This document shows, one piece after another, positions 50,308 through 59,048 of a stretch of 64,000 nucleotides of DNA. How positions within the stretch are numbered: position 1 is the stretch's first letter; every line of letters begins with the position of its first letter. A program made the translations under genes and the position numbers. A model generated the notes under the pieces. It was given only the letters and a program-made list of their open reading frames with translations. It did not search any database and was not told where the DNA came from. Origin of the DNA: CAYOZN01 sp964408455 (GTDB lineage: Bacteria; Planctomycetota; Phycisphaerae; UBA1845; UTPLA1); NCBI GenBank assembly GCA_964408455.1, contig CAYOZN010000020.1:1-64000 (forward strand), written 5' to 3'.

Positions 50308-51429
50308 TCAGCCCGCCGTGCCGCTCGCGAACCGCACTTCCGTCCCCACATCCACCATCTCCGCCAGCCGCTGCACATCCCAGTTCGTCAACCGAAAGCA
50401 CCCGTGCGAACCCGTCTTGCCGATCAGCTCCGGCTCCGGCGTGCCGTGGATGCCGTAGCCCTTGATGGAGAGCCCGATCCAGCACACGCCGACCGGGTTG
50501 CGCGGCCCGGGCGGGATGACCAGCCGCTCGCGGATGCCCTTCACTTCCGGCCAGCTCTCCGGCTTGAAGAGGTATTTGGGATCGGGCGTGATCGTCACAA
50601 CCTTGCAGTCGCCGCTGGGCCGATGACGCTTTTCTTTCGCGATGCTGCAGTGAAACAGACCGACCAGCCTGCCGCGCTCATCCAGCACGCGCAGCAGCTT
50701 CTTGTCGAAGTCGATCTCGATCTTCGAGCCCTTCGGCACCTTCGCGCCCTCGCCAACGTTCGGCACGATCACGGTGTCCCCGGCCTTCAATGCGTTTACG
50801 TCCAGATTGGGATTGAGGCGCGCCAATAGTCGCCGCGAACAGTGGCCGCGCGCGGCCGCCACCGCCGCCAGCGATTCGTAGCCAATGAACGATAGCCGGG
50901 CCTTCTTCCGCCAATCGGCAGGATTATCACCCACCAGCGCCTCGTCCGCCTGCGACAGCGTGATGGTTCGCGTGATCGGGATCGTGCCGATGGCAAGGGC
51001 CTCGCGCGTGGCATCGTCCAGACGGCCGTTCGCCGGCAGGCCGACGCTGTTCTGAAAGGCGCGAATCGCCGCGCTTGTCTTTTGACCGATGGCGCCGTCG
51101 ATGATGCCCGGAGAAAACCCGGCGCGGTCCAGCGCTGCCTGCACCGCGATATCGTCGAGCAGCTTCAGGTTCAGCCCCGACTGGATGGCATTGCCCGTGT
51201 CTGGCGAGCTGCTGGCCCGGGCGGCCCGCACGGCCCCCGCATTGCGGCGCTTCGCCTGCGAAGCGGGTTTCGTCACCCGCTGGGACGTTCTGCCCTTCGC
51301 GGGCGCAGCCGCGGCCTTGGCAGCCGGCTTGGACTTCGACGCGCCCAGCAGGGCCTGCGCGGCGGCTGAATCAACGAGCCAAAGGCACAAGACGATGGAA
51401 AACGAACAGGCGCAAATTCGGCGTGTCAT
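50308..51429 (-). CDS. Secreted L,D-transpeptidase with peptidoglycan-binding and LysM domains
   Basis: Cross-links or attaches to peptidoglycan by L,D-transpeptidation. A 373-residue protein: signal peptide (residues 1-25, ending SAAAQA), an Ala/Lys-rich linker, a peptidoglycan-binding-1 domain (GFSPGIIDGAIGQKTSAAI), a LysM-like domain (NVNALKAG-like, here DVNALKAGDTVIVP), and a YkuD catalytic domain. The catalytic Cys344 is in TGSHGCFRLTN, with His342 and an upstream His (GYGIHGTPEPE). Start ATG 51429. It indicates that this organism makes and remodels peptidoglycan. Confidence 0.9.
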   Translation of the reverse strand: MTRRICACSFSIVLCLWLVDSAAAQALLGASKSKPAAKAAAAPAKGRTSQRVTKPASQAKRRNAGAVRAARASSSPDTGNAIQSGLNLKLLDDIAVQAALDRAGFSPGIIDGAIGQKTSAAIRAFQNSVGLPANGRLDDATREALAIGTIPITRTITLSQADEALVGDNPADWRKKARLSFIGYESLAAVAAARGHCSRRLLARLNPNLDVNALKAGDTVIVPNVGEGAKVPKGSKIEIDFDKKLLRVLDERGRLVGLFHCSIAKEKRHRPSGDCKVVTITPDPKYLFKPESWPEVKGIRERLVIPPGPRNPVGVCWIGLSIKGYGIHGTPEPELIGKTGSHGCFRLTNWDVQRLAEMVDVGTEVRFASGTAG

Positions 51430-51639
51430 GACAGCATCTAACCTCTGCGCGGCGAGACGAACGTGGATTGCCAGGGACTATGCGCGTATACATCGGCAAA
51501 GCTGCGCATCGGGCCGAAGCGGCGGACCGACAGTTGCAGCAATTGCTCACTCCGGCTGCCGGGCGGCCGCATCTCAACCTCTGTCCTCGTCTCAACCCCT
51601 CCGTTCAGCGTTCGGCTGGACTGCGCCTGTAAGCAGAAA

Positions 51640-51672
51640 GGGCGCGAGCGCCTCCCCTTTGCGCTCGCGCCC
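51640..51672 (-). terminator. Rho-independent terminator of the first Kelch-protein gene
   Basis: A perfect 12-base GC-rich stem (51640-51651 with 51661-51672; arm GGGCGCGAGCGC) with a nine-base loop, 51 bases past the stop codon of the Kelch gene. On the minus strand it is followed by TTTCTGCTT, a U-rich tail. Confidence 0.75.
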
Positions 51673-51722
51673 AACATCGAATGTCTGCCAGTTCGAAGCC
51701 GCGGCAAGTCCGCGCCGCCGAC

Positions 51723-54311
51723 TCAGGGCCCCGTCAGCAGCTGCACGAACGCGGCATTATCGCCCGGATCGACCGCGCCATCGCCGTTGAAGTCGCCTGC
51801 GGCCATCTGGCAGCCCGGATACTCCGCCGCGTAGTCGGCCGGGCTGATCTGTGCCCGCGTGAAGGCCGCCACGTCATTGCCATCCACCTGGCCGTCGCAG
51901 TTCAGATCGCCGAGCAGATACGTGACGCACGAGTCGATGATCCCGTCACCATCGCTATCAAGAGACGGGTCGATCAGCAGGTCGATCGTGTCATCCATGC
52001 CGTTCGCGTTGCAGTCGCTGCCCGACAATACGATCTCGAAGATATCGGGATTGAAGCTGCACGACGCGCCTGGCACCACGCAGCATGTCGGCGGCGCACC
52101 GGCCGCCCCGACACACAGGTCGAAGCCGGCGGGATCGCTGGTCGCCACGTCGAAACAGAACGGCGCCGCAGGATTCACCCGGGCCGATACCGTGCAGCAG
52201 CCCGAATTGTTGATGCTGTCCACGAACTGCTGCACGATCACATCGGCGATCGCACCAGCCGCAACACCCGGCGTGTTCTGATTCTCGACCAGCCAGCCGC
52301 CGCCCGCCGTTCCACCGAGCGACCACGACCAGTCCGCGCCGGTGGCCGCGCCCAGCACGCAGAACGAGCGGCCGAACGCGAGCAGATTTTCCGGATACGT
52401 CAAAGTCTCGGGCGGCAGCGGCGCTCCACCGGCATGGCCGCCATACACCACCACATGGCAGCGCGCCGTGTCAAACGCGGCGGCGTGCCACGTCCGCGGC
52501 GTAATGGGCGCGGGTATCGGTGTCCAGGTTAACGTGGCATCGTCCCACTCCCACGTATCGCTTTGAATGAGCCCGTTGACGTCTTCGCCGCCGTAAAGTA
52601 CCGACACGCCGCGCGACCGATCATACGCCCATGATGCATTGAGACGCGGTGTCGGCGTCGGCCCCGGCTGTGGGTTTACCGGCGTCCAGTCGGCACCGTC
52701 GTAGGCCCAGATGTCCCCGAGCATGCCCGTCTGGTCGAGCCCGCCGAACATCAGAACCCGCTGCGTGCCCGCGTCATACACCATGGCGTGCATGTGGCGC
52801 TCGCCCACCGCCGGAATCGTCGGCGTCGTGACCGCGGTCCACACGTTGCCGTCCCATTCCCATGTTTCGGGCGTCGATGGGAAGCCACCATAAAGCACCG
52901 TGACGCCGCGGCTTTCGTCGTAAGCCTGCGCATGCCAGTGGCGCGGCCCGCCCGCCCCGGCCGGACCCGCCGCACGTAGCTGCCAAGTGAATCCATCCCA
53001 CTCCCAGGTGTCATCGAGGATCAGCCCGGCTTCAATTCCGCCGGTCAGGACCACCACGCCGCGGGCGGAGTCGTAAGACATGGCGTGCAGATGACGCGGC
53101 GACGGCGCGCCTGGACCCGCGGGGGCGACAAGCTGCCAGTCCGTGCCATCCCACTCGAACGTCTCTCCCGACTGTGCCGGGCCCATGTCGCCGCCGAACA
53201 TCACCACGCGCTCGCGCTGGGCGTCATTCGCCATGCGGGCAAATACCAGCGGCGGCGGCACCAGCGTCGGCCGCGGAACCCAGGCGGGCTGGCCGGGCGG
53301 GCAAACCTGCGTCCCGGCCACGTCGTTGTCGAGGTTGATGACGTCGATCTCATTCACGAGCCCGTCGTAACAAATGTCCGCCACGTTCGTAATGAGCGCG
53401 CTGAACCGGACCTGATACGTTACGTCGCCATCCACGATCAGATCGTCGACGCCAAAGACGTTGACGATCTGCGGCACGTTCCAATTTTGTGCCGTGAAGA
53501 ACAATATCGATGACGACACATCGCCTTCAGACGGGTCGGTCGAGATTGCCTGAACCAGCACGTCGTAACATGGCTCGTGAGACAGCTCCACGCTGACGGG
53601 GAAGCCGGCGCCGGCTTCGTCCGTTTGAAGCTGAGCCGCCAGCGGCGTCACCAGCACCTGCGGCGACGGCCGATTGCTGATGCTGCTGATCAATCGGATG
53701 ATCGGCGTCTTCTGGTTGTATCCGGCGCCGCCGCCGACGTTGTCGTACCGTCGCCACGCATCTCCCGAAATCCACACCGCCGCGTCGCCCGTCAGCCGCG
53801 CCCGCGTCCCCTGTTCCGACAGGTGGCATGCCCCGGCCGGATAGCGCACGCCCACCCACCACGTGCCCCCGAGCGCCCAGTTCACCTGCACGATCTGATG
53901 GCTGTCGCCGGGCGTGATGAAAAAGTTCGTGGTTCCCTGGTCGGCTTCGGGTAATCCGGTCAGTGGATCTGAACTCGCGTAGAAAACTTCGGCCGGCTGA
54001 TTGTTGCCGGACGTCGACCGGGCCGCGATGCACACGTGCGTCACCTGCGTCCCGGCCGGGACCGTCAGCAGCGTGGCGTGCTTGCTCGGCAGATCGATAT
54101 CGCCCGGGCCGCACACGCGAACAAAGTGCGTCGGCGAGCCGCCATCCTCGTTCATGATGATCTGGTCGATCTGCTGATCGCAGGGCATGGCAAGATTACA
54201 GGACGTACAAGCCGGCGTCTGGGCGTGTGCATGGCGCGAGCCGGTGGACACGGCCGCGAACAGCCCCGGAATGATGTAGAACCAGACCACTGCCGTTGTT
54301 GTGCGTTTCAT
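51723..54311 (-). CDS. Exported Kelch-repeat protein with dockerin-like C-terminus
   Basis: A 862-residue secreted protein. ATG 54311 has AGGAG nine bases upstream and begins a signal peptide (MKRTTTAVVWFYIIPGLFAA..., AHAQTP). The N-terminal half is a beta-sandwich-like region. From about residue 370 there are Kelch-like propeller blades (ARMANDAQRERVVMFGGD, WEWDGTDW, HAMVYDAGTQRVLMFGGL). The last 60 residues are an EF-hand-like pair (GDLNCDGQVDGNDVAAF and GDFNGDGAVDPGDNAAF). The frame extends upstream but lacks a better start. A paralogue lies at 55216-57000. Ligand unknown. Confidence 0.85.
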   Translation of the reverse strand: MKRTTTAVVWFYIIPGLFAAVSTGSRHAHAQTPACTSCNLAMPCDQQIDQIIMNEDGGSPTHFVRVCGPGDIDLPSKHATLLTVPAGTQVTHVCIAARSTSGNNQPAEVFYASSDPLTGLPEADQGTTNFFITPGDSHQIVQVNWALGGTWWVGVRYPAGACHLSEQGTRARLTGDAAVWISGDAWRRYDNVGGGAGYNQKTPIIRLISSISNRPSPQVLVTPLAAQLQTDEAGAGFPVSVELSHEPCYDVLVQAISTDPSEGDVSSSILFFTAQNWNVPQIVNVFGVDDLIVDGDVTYQVRFSALITNVADICYDGLVNEIDVINLDNDVAGTQVCPPGQPAWVPRPTLVPPPLVFARMANDAQRERVVMFGGDMGPAQSGETFEWDGTDWQLVAPAGPGAPSPRHLHAMSYDSARGVVVLTGGIEAGLILDDTWEWDGFTWQLRAAGPAGAGGPRHWHAQAYDESRGVTVLYGGFPSTPETWEWDGNVWTAVTTPTIPAVGERHMHAMVYDAGTQRVLMFGGLDQTGMLGDIWAYDGADWTPVNPQPGPTPTPRLNASWAYDRSRGVSVLYGGEDVNGLIQSDTWEWDDATLTWTPIPAPITPRTWHAAAFDTARCHVVVYGGHAGGAPLPPETLTYPENLLAFGRSFCVLGAATGADWSWSLGGTAGGGWLVENQNTPGVAAGAIADVIVQQFVDSINNSGCCTVSARVNPAAPFCFDVATSDPAGFDLCVGAAGAPPTCCVVPGASCSFNPDIFEIVLSGSDCNANGMDDTIDLLIDPSLDSDGDGIIDSCVTYLLGDLNCDGQVDGNDVAAFTRAQISPADYAAEYPGCQMAAGDFNGDGAVDPGDNAAFVQLLTGP

Positions 54312-54396
54312 CCTGCATACTCCTGAAAAGACATGAGCCCACAGATGAAGACGGATGAAGTCGCCCGATGGCTGTCGGCGATATAATCGAGCTCCC

Positions 54397-55188
54397 ATGT
54401 CCCGCCAGCCGCTCACCATCACCGTCTTGGGCTCCGGCACCTCCCACGGCGTGCCGATGATCGCCTGCGACTGCCCGGTCTGCACCTCGCCCGACCCCCG
54501 CGACAAGCGGACCCGCCCCAGCATCGCCATCTCGACCGGCGAAACGACGATCCTGGTGGACACGGCCCCCGAGCTTCGCCTTCAGTGCCTGGCCTGCGAC
54601 ATCCGCCGGGTCGATGCCGTCCTGTTCACCCACTACCACGTCGATCACGTCGCCGGCTTGGACGACCTGCGCCGCTTCAACGCCCTCCAGCAGGCGGCGA
54701 TCCCCTGCTACGGCCAGCCCGCGACCCACGCGCGGCTGCGGTCGATGTTCCCCTACGTCTTCGAGCCCAGTGACTACCCCTCCGCCATCCCGCGGCTGAG
54801 CCTGCACGTCATCGACCCCGGCGCGCCGGAGCTGGAAATCGGTGACCTGCGGATCATTCCAATCCCGCTGCTTCACGGTCGCATGCCGGTGCTGGGCTTC
54901 CGGGCAGGCAACTTCGCCTATTGCACCGATGTGAGCGAGATCCCGGATGCGTCGTGGCCGCTGCTGCGGGGATTGGATGTCCTGATCCTCGACGCCCTCC
55001 GACGCCGGCCGCACCCGACGCACTTCAACCTCGACCAGGCGATCGCGCACGCGCGCCGAATCGGCGCCGGCCAGACCTGGTTCACGCACATCGCTCACGA
55101 GCTGGGCCATGCCGAGACGAACGCGGAACTGCCCCGGGGGATCGAGTTGGCGCATGACGGGCTGATCATTGAACTTCGCCCGCGCTGA
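54397..55188 (+). CDS. Metallo-beta-lactamase-fold hydrolase (PhnP-like)
   Basis: A 263-residue phosphodiesterase-like metallo-hydrolase. The N-terminal motif GSGTSHGVPMIACDCPVC is typical of the PhnP group, which also binds a structural metal through cysteines. The metal site THYHVDHVAGLDDLR (HxHxDH) and downstream HGRMPVLGF, TDVSEI, HIAHELGHAE complete the set. PhnP hydrolyses cyclic ribose phosphates in phosphonate breakdown, but no phn genes are nearby, so the substrate is unknown. ATG 54397 is chosen from the alignment of the conserved start; the frame is open from 54355. Confidence 0.85.
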   Translation: MSRQPLTITVLGSGTSHGVPMIACDCPVCTSPDPRDKRTRPSIAISTGETTILVDTAPELRLQCLACDIRRVDAVLFTHYHVDHVAGLDDLRRFNALQQAAIPCYGQPATHARLRSMFPYVFEPSDYPSAIPRLSLHVIDPGAPELEIGDLRIIPIPLLHGRMPVLGFRAGNFAYCTDVSEIPDASWPLLRGLDVLILDALRRRPHPTHFNLDQAIAHARRIGAGQTWFTHIAHELGHAETNAELPRGIELAHDGLIIELRPR

Positions 55189-55215
55189 CGTTCTAAGAAC
55201 ACGAACACATCAGTT

Positions 55216-57000
55216 TCAGTTAATCAGCAATTCGATCAGAATCGCCGTGTCGATTTCGGTAAACAGGCCGTCGCCATCGAGGTCGGCGTTGGCAATGTCG
55301 CAGGCCGGGTATTGGTCCTCGTAGCCAGGCGGGTTAGTCACTGCCAACACGTAGGCGACAATGTCGCGACCGTCGATTGCAGTGTCGCAATTGAGATCGC
55401 CCGGCGGCGACTCGCAACTGTCGATGACGCCGTTGCCGTCTACATCCAGGTCCGGGGCGCTCAGCAGGTCGATCGTGTCGTCCATGCCGTTCATGTTGCA
55501 GTCCTCTCCGGAAAGCAGAACCTCGGACAGTTCGGGATTAAACGGGCAGCTGTTCACCGTTGAGACGCAGCACGTTGTCGGTTGATTGGCCGGTCCGACA
55601 CAAAGGTGGGGCGTCTGACTGCCGCCGATGACGATGCGAAAATGACTGGAGAAGGACCCAGTGCCCTGATATGCGGCCAACTGATTCCCCGCACAGGACT
55701 GTGAGTTGATGCTTGCCACGAATGCCGCGGCAAGATCAGCCGCCGAACCACCCGGCGTGACGCCCGGAACGAATGGTTCATAGATCGTGAAGCCACCCCA
55801 GGAGATCGACCATGACCACGGCTGGCCGCTGGCGGTGCCGGTCACCTCGAACAGTCGATGCCGGTAAGTCGAGGGATTTTGCAGATCGAATGCCGGTGGG
55901 CATGCCCCCGTTGTGCCGCCGGGAATCTCGTAGCCGACAAGCGTGTTGCCGTGCAGTTGCGAAGCGTCGAAGCCGCCATGGAGGATGACGCCACCGGCGC
56001 CGCCGATGGTCTCGTCGAACACCATGGCGTGGCCGGCACGCGGAAAACCACTCGACGCGCTGTGCACGACCCAGTCGGCAGCGTTATCCCAGCCCCACGT
56101 ATCACTCTCGACGCCGCCGCCCGGCGTACACGCGATCGTCGTGCCGCCGTAAAGCACCATGTCGCCGCTTACGCTGTCCCACACGAACTCATGCTTGAAT
56201 CGCCGATCGGGATTGGGCCCGGTCTGCGGATCGATACCCCATGCAGTGCCGTTCCACTCGAACGTGAAGTCGAAGCTGTCGTAGTTGCTGTTGGCGCTGG
56301 AGCAGTTGAAGCCGTCGGTTCCGCCGAAGAGCACGATGTGCGTGCCGTTGTAGGCCATACCGAAATCAAAGCGCGGGCACATGCCCAAGCCGGGCAGGCA
56401 AGTGAGCGAGGACTTGAACACCCAGGGACTGGCCTGGTTGCCATTCCATTCCCAGGTGTCGCCCAGCGCGCCTGCAGCGCCGCTGCCGCCGTAGAGCACC
56501 ATCTGGGCCCGGCCGATATCGTAAGCCATGCCGTGATAGAGCCGCGCCGCAGGAAGCGGCCCCGGCAGCACGATAGCCGTCCACGTCGATTGCGCCGGAT
56601 CCCATTCCCACAAGTCGTTTCTTCGCCCCGACGAATCCCATCCGCCGAACACGACGACTCTGTCTCGAATGTTGTCATAAGCCATCGCGTGCCCGTAGCG
56701 CGCCGACGGCTTGACCCCGCCCTGCGGTGAAAGCGGCGTCCAAGCGGCTGTTGCGCTGTCCCACTGCCAGAGATCGTCGAAGAACATCGAGGTGTTGCGA
56801 CCCCCGAAGAGCAGCGCCTGTTGCCGCGTGCTGTCATAAACCATCGCGTGGTCGTAGCGCGCGGAAGGGGCCGAAGCGCCGGCCGAGACGATCTCCTGCC
56901 AGACGTAGCCCGCGGACGCGGACCTCGTCGAAGCGAGCTGCCCAGTGATCAGGACAGTCGAGGCGAATGCAAGAATCGACGTCTTGGCGCCATATTTCAT
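55216..57000 (-). CDS. Exported Kelch-repeat protein with dockerin-like C-terminus (paralogue)
   Basis: A 594-residue secreted protein. ATG 57000 begins a signal peptide (MKYGAKTSILAFASTVLITG..., ending ASAGYVW) and has AAAGG upstream. Kelch-like blades repeat through residues 40-390: ARYDHAMVYDSTRQQALLFG, ARYGHAMAYDNIRDRVVVFG, ARLYHGMAYDIGRAQMVLYG. A beta domain and a C-terminal EF-hand-like pair (GDLNCDTAIDGRDIVAY, ADLDGDGLFTEID) follow, shared with the 51723 paralogue including GxDCNxNGMDDTIDLL. The frame beyond 57000 (to 57069) has no support. Confidence 0.85.
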   Translation of the reverse strand: MKYGAKTSILAFASTVLITGQLASTRSASAGYVWQEIVSAGASAPSARYDHAMVYDSTRQQALLFGGRNTSMFFDDLWQWDSATAAWTPLSPQGGVKPSARYGHAMAYDNIRDRVVVFGGWDSSGRRNDLWEWDPAQSTWTAIVLPGPLPAARLYHGMAYDIGRAQMVLYGGSGAAGALGDTWEWNGNQASPWVFKSSLTCLPGLGMCPRFDFGMAYNGTHIVLFGGTDGFNCSSANSNYDSFDFTFEWNGTAWGIDPQTGPNPDRRFKHEFVWDSVSGDMVLYGGTTIACTPGGGVESDTWGWDNAADWVVHSASSGFPRAGHAMVFDETIGGAGGVILHGGFDASQLHGNTLVGYEIPGGTTGACPPAFDLQNPSTYRHRLFEVTGTASGQPWSWSISWGGFTIYEPFVPGVTPGGSAADLAAAFVASINSQSCAGNQLAAYQGTGSFSSHFRIVIGGSQTPHLCVGPANQPTTCCVSTVNSCPFNPELSEVLLSGEDCNMNGMDDTIDLLSAPDLDVDGNGVIDSCESPPGDLNCDTAIDGRDIVAYVLAVTNPPGYEDQYPACDIANADLDGDGLFTEIDTAILIELLIN

Positions 57001-57500
57001 GATGGTCACACCTTTCTGTGTGCTTTGGATGAACACTGGCAATGGCTCAATCGAGCTTTTTGCTGACAAGATCTAATGAAAAGCGATGCCCAGCCGTGGT
57101 GCCCGTGCCCGGTGAGCTGCCCTTATCAGTGGAAGACGGCGGGACCTGTGAGACGGCTACCGCTCCGATGGCGATTTTCGTTTCGGCGGCGCACCTGCTG
57201 CCTGAATTCTCTTGGAAGCCGAGGCAGGGGTCGTCCGCGAGAAGGGCTCGCGACGCGACAGGTCTTCGAGTGCTGGTTGGCAAGGTCGGACCTGCAATGA
57301 TTTTGACGAGGTTCTGCCCGGCTTTGCGCAGGCCACGGGCGCGCAATGGCTTCGGCACCGCCGGCTTGTCTTTCGCTTGCAAACCATATGCCAATTCGGC
57401 ATGATATGCCGCAATTCGCCCGACTCGATCCTGATGCACGGGCAAGCCGGGCCACCATTGCAGCACGTGAGCTCGCAAGCAATTCAAAAGGAGCCTCTGC
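57001..57500. other. Divergent intergenic region between Kelch and lipoprotein genes
   Basis: Five hundred bases without a convincing gene. A weak promoter candidate for the lipoprotein gene is TTGCAA (57377-57382), 17 bases, CATGAT (57400-57405). A loose repeat of ATGCC(A)AATTCG lies at about 57388-57418. Confidence 0.4.
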
Positions 57501-58679
57501 ATGTGCCGCAGGACCACTCCCGCCGTCGTGTGCGCAATCCTCGTCACCCTGCCGATGCTCGGGTGCGACCAGGGCGTAATCAACCGCGTCGAGAATGAGC
57601 TGGCGAGCCTGGTGCAGGACCCGCTCGGGCTCGAGCCCTATCCCGTGCTCATCGGCGGAAACGACGTCAATGTGTTCTACGCCACCAACCTGACCGACAT
57701 CCCGTTTCGCGTCCCCGGCTTTAAGAATGAAGTCGTCATTCCCGGCCCGGGGCCCAGCAATGTTTACGCGTTCACTCGCGAGAAGCCGGAGTTAATTCGT
57801 CCGCTCGGGCCGGCCTCGTGGCCCTACGTCCGCCAGATGACGACCGATGGCCGGTTCCTCGCGTATGTCGGCTCCACCACCGACGCGGATGGCGCACAGT
57901 CCGCTGCCGTGCTCGTCGAGGAACTGTCCGTCGCCATTCTGGATCGAGTGCCGATCCCCACTGTCCCGACCATAGTCTACGAGTTTGCGCCGGATGGCCC
58001 GAACTACCCGGGTGATTTGCTGATCGACGCCGGTCGACTCGCCATCGTTCGCGAGGGCAACCCGCCAGAACCGACCAGCGTCCGCATCATCGACCTGCTT
58101 GGGGGAACGGCCACGATCGACATCGAGATCGGCGAATTCCCGTGGGCCGTCGACCTGCGCGGCAACCGCCTGGCGTGGATTTCCAGCACCAACCGCGTGC
58201 TCAGCGCCCACGTTCACGACTTTGTCACCGGCGAGTCGGTCGTGCTGTCCGATCCGCTGGTCGACACCTTCTGGCCCAATTCGGCAAATATCCTGCTCAC
58301 CGCGAACAGCGTGATCTGGAGTGAAGGGGCGGCCCAGGACGTATCGCGCGTCTGGCGCTACCACTTCCCCACTGGCGAAAAGCGGGTCTGGACCGATGCC
58401 GTGCAGGGCGATCTGGTCGGCGCAACCGACGCGTTTCTGATCACACAGGAAGCCGTGTGGCGCGACAACGTGCTTGTCACCGGTGATTCCGCCGATCTGA
58501 TCGTCATCCGCCGCTACGACACCGGCGGCAAGGCGAAGCAGCTGGCCGAATTCCGCAGCCAGAATCTGGCCGGACAGGCCCGCGTGCTGGGCAATCGCGC
58601 GGTGTTCGTCAATGACCGCCGCGACGTGGTCATTGCCCCGTTGGACGGCGGCGACCGTCGCTCCTTTAAGCCGTTCTGA
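57501..58679 (+). CDS. Beta-propeller-like lipoprotein
   Basis: A 392-residue protein. The N-terminus ends in a lipobox, LPMLGC (Cys at residue 22), so it should be lipid-anchored after export. The rest is beta-rich with repeated strand-turn patterns such as DGRFLAYVGSTTDADGAQ, RGNRLAWISSTNRVLSA and LGNRAVFVNDRRDVVIA, about 45 residues apart, suggesting a WD40/TolB-like propeller. No enzyme motif is visible. Start is ATG 57501. Function unknown. Confidence 0.75.
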   Translation: MCRRTTPAVVCAILVTLPMLGCDQGVINRVENELASLVQDPLGLEPYPVLIGGNDVNVFYATNLTDIPFRVPGFKNEVVIPGPGPSNVYAFTREKPELIRPLGPASWPYVRQMTTDGRFLAYVGSTTDADGAQSAAVLVEELSVAILDRVPIPTVPTIVYEFAPDGPNYPGDLLIDAGRLAIVREGNPPEPTSVRIIDLLGGTATIDIEIGEFPWAVDLRGNRLAWISSTNRVLSAHVHDFVTGESVVLSDPLVDTFWPNSANILLTANSVIWSEGAAQDVSRVWRYHFPTGEKRVWTDAVQGDLVGATDAFLITQEAVWRDNVLVTGDSADLIVIRRYDTGGKAKQLAEFRSQNLAGQARVLGNRAVFVNDRRDVVIAPLDGGDRRSFKPF

Positions 58680-59048
58680 GCCAATGTCCCCACTGGTGAT
58701 TCACAAATAACCCCGCTGCCATTGACCGCAGTTGAAATTGCTGGCATTCCCTGGTCATTAGCTACATATGCTGGAATTCCCGTAACCGGCATGGCATTGC
58801 CGCCCGGCGACGAATCGCCATCCGCAGCCCCGTTCGGCCGGCAATGCACAGGCCGACCTGCCGCGCCGCAGAAAAAAGCGCTAAGTGCGCCGGCAAACTG
58901 CACAACTTTTATTTGACTTTTCTAAATTACGTTCTACCTTGTATGTCGTATCACGAACCGGCGCCGGTGCGTTGAATGGGAACTTGAATCCCTCCGTGCG
59001 TCACTCGGATCAAACGCGATTCAGCCGGTTCCTGAGGCACCTCGTCCC
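58680..59048. other. Upstream region of the kamA operon
   Basis: 369 bases, no gene. TTGACT at 58913-58918 is a good -35, but the best following hexamer (TACCTT at 58935) is poor, so a promoter here is only suggested. A near-repeat of GCTGGCATTCC / GCTGGAATTCC occurs around 58739-58781. Confidence 0.35.

Noticed and set aside
49860..50378. A protein made of CAKHFSMESKFAHP repeats on the minus strand
   Set aside because: All frames are open only because the period is a multiple of three. It overlaps the transpeptidase end and has no ribosome site; kept as a DNA repeat.
57042..57404. Short gene in the Kelch-lipoprotein gap
   Set aside because: Translation has no motif, no ribosome site and overlaps other open frames on both strands.
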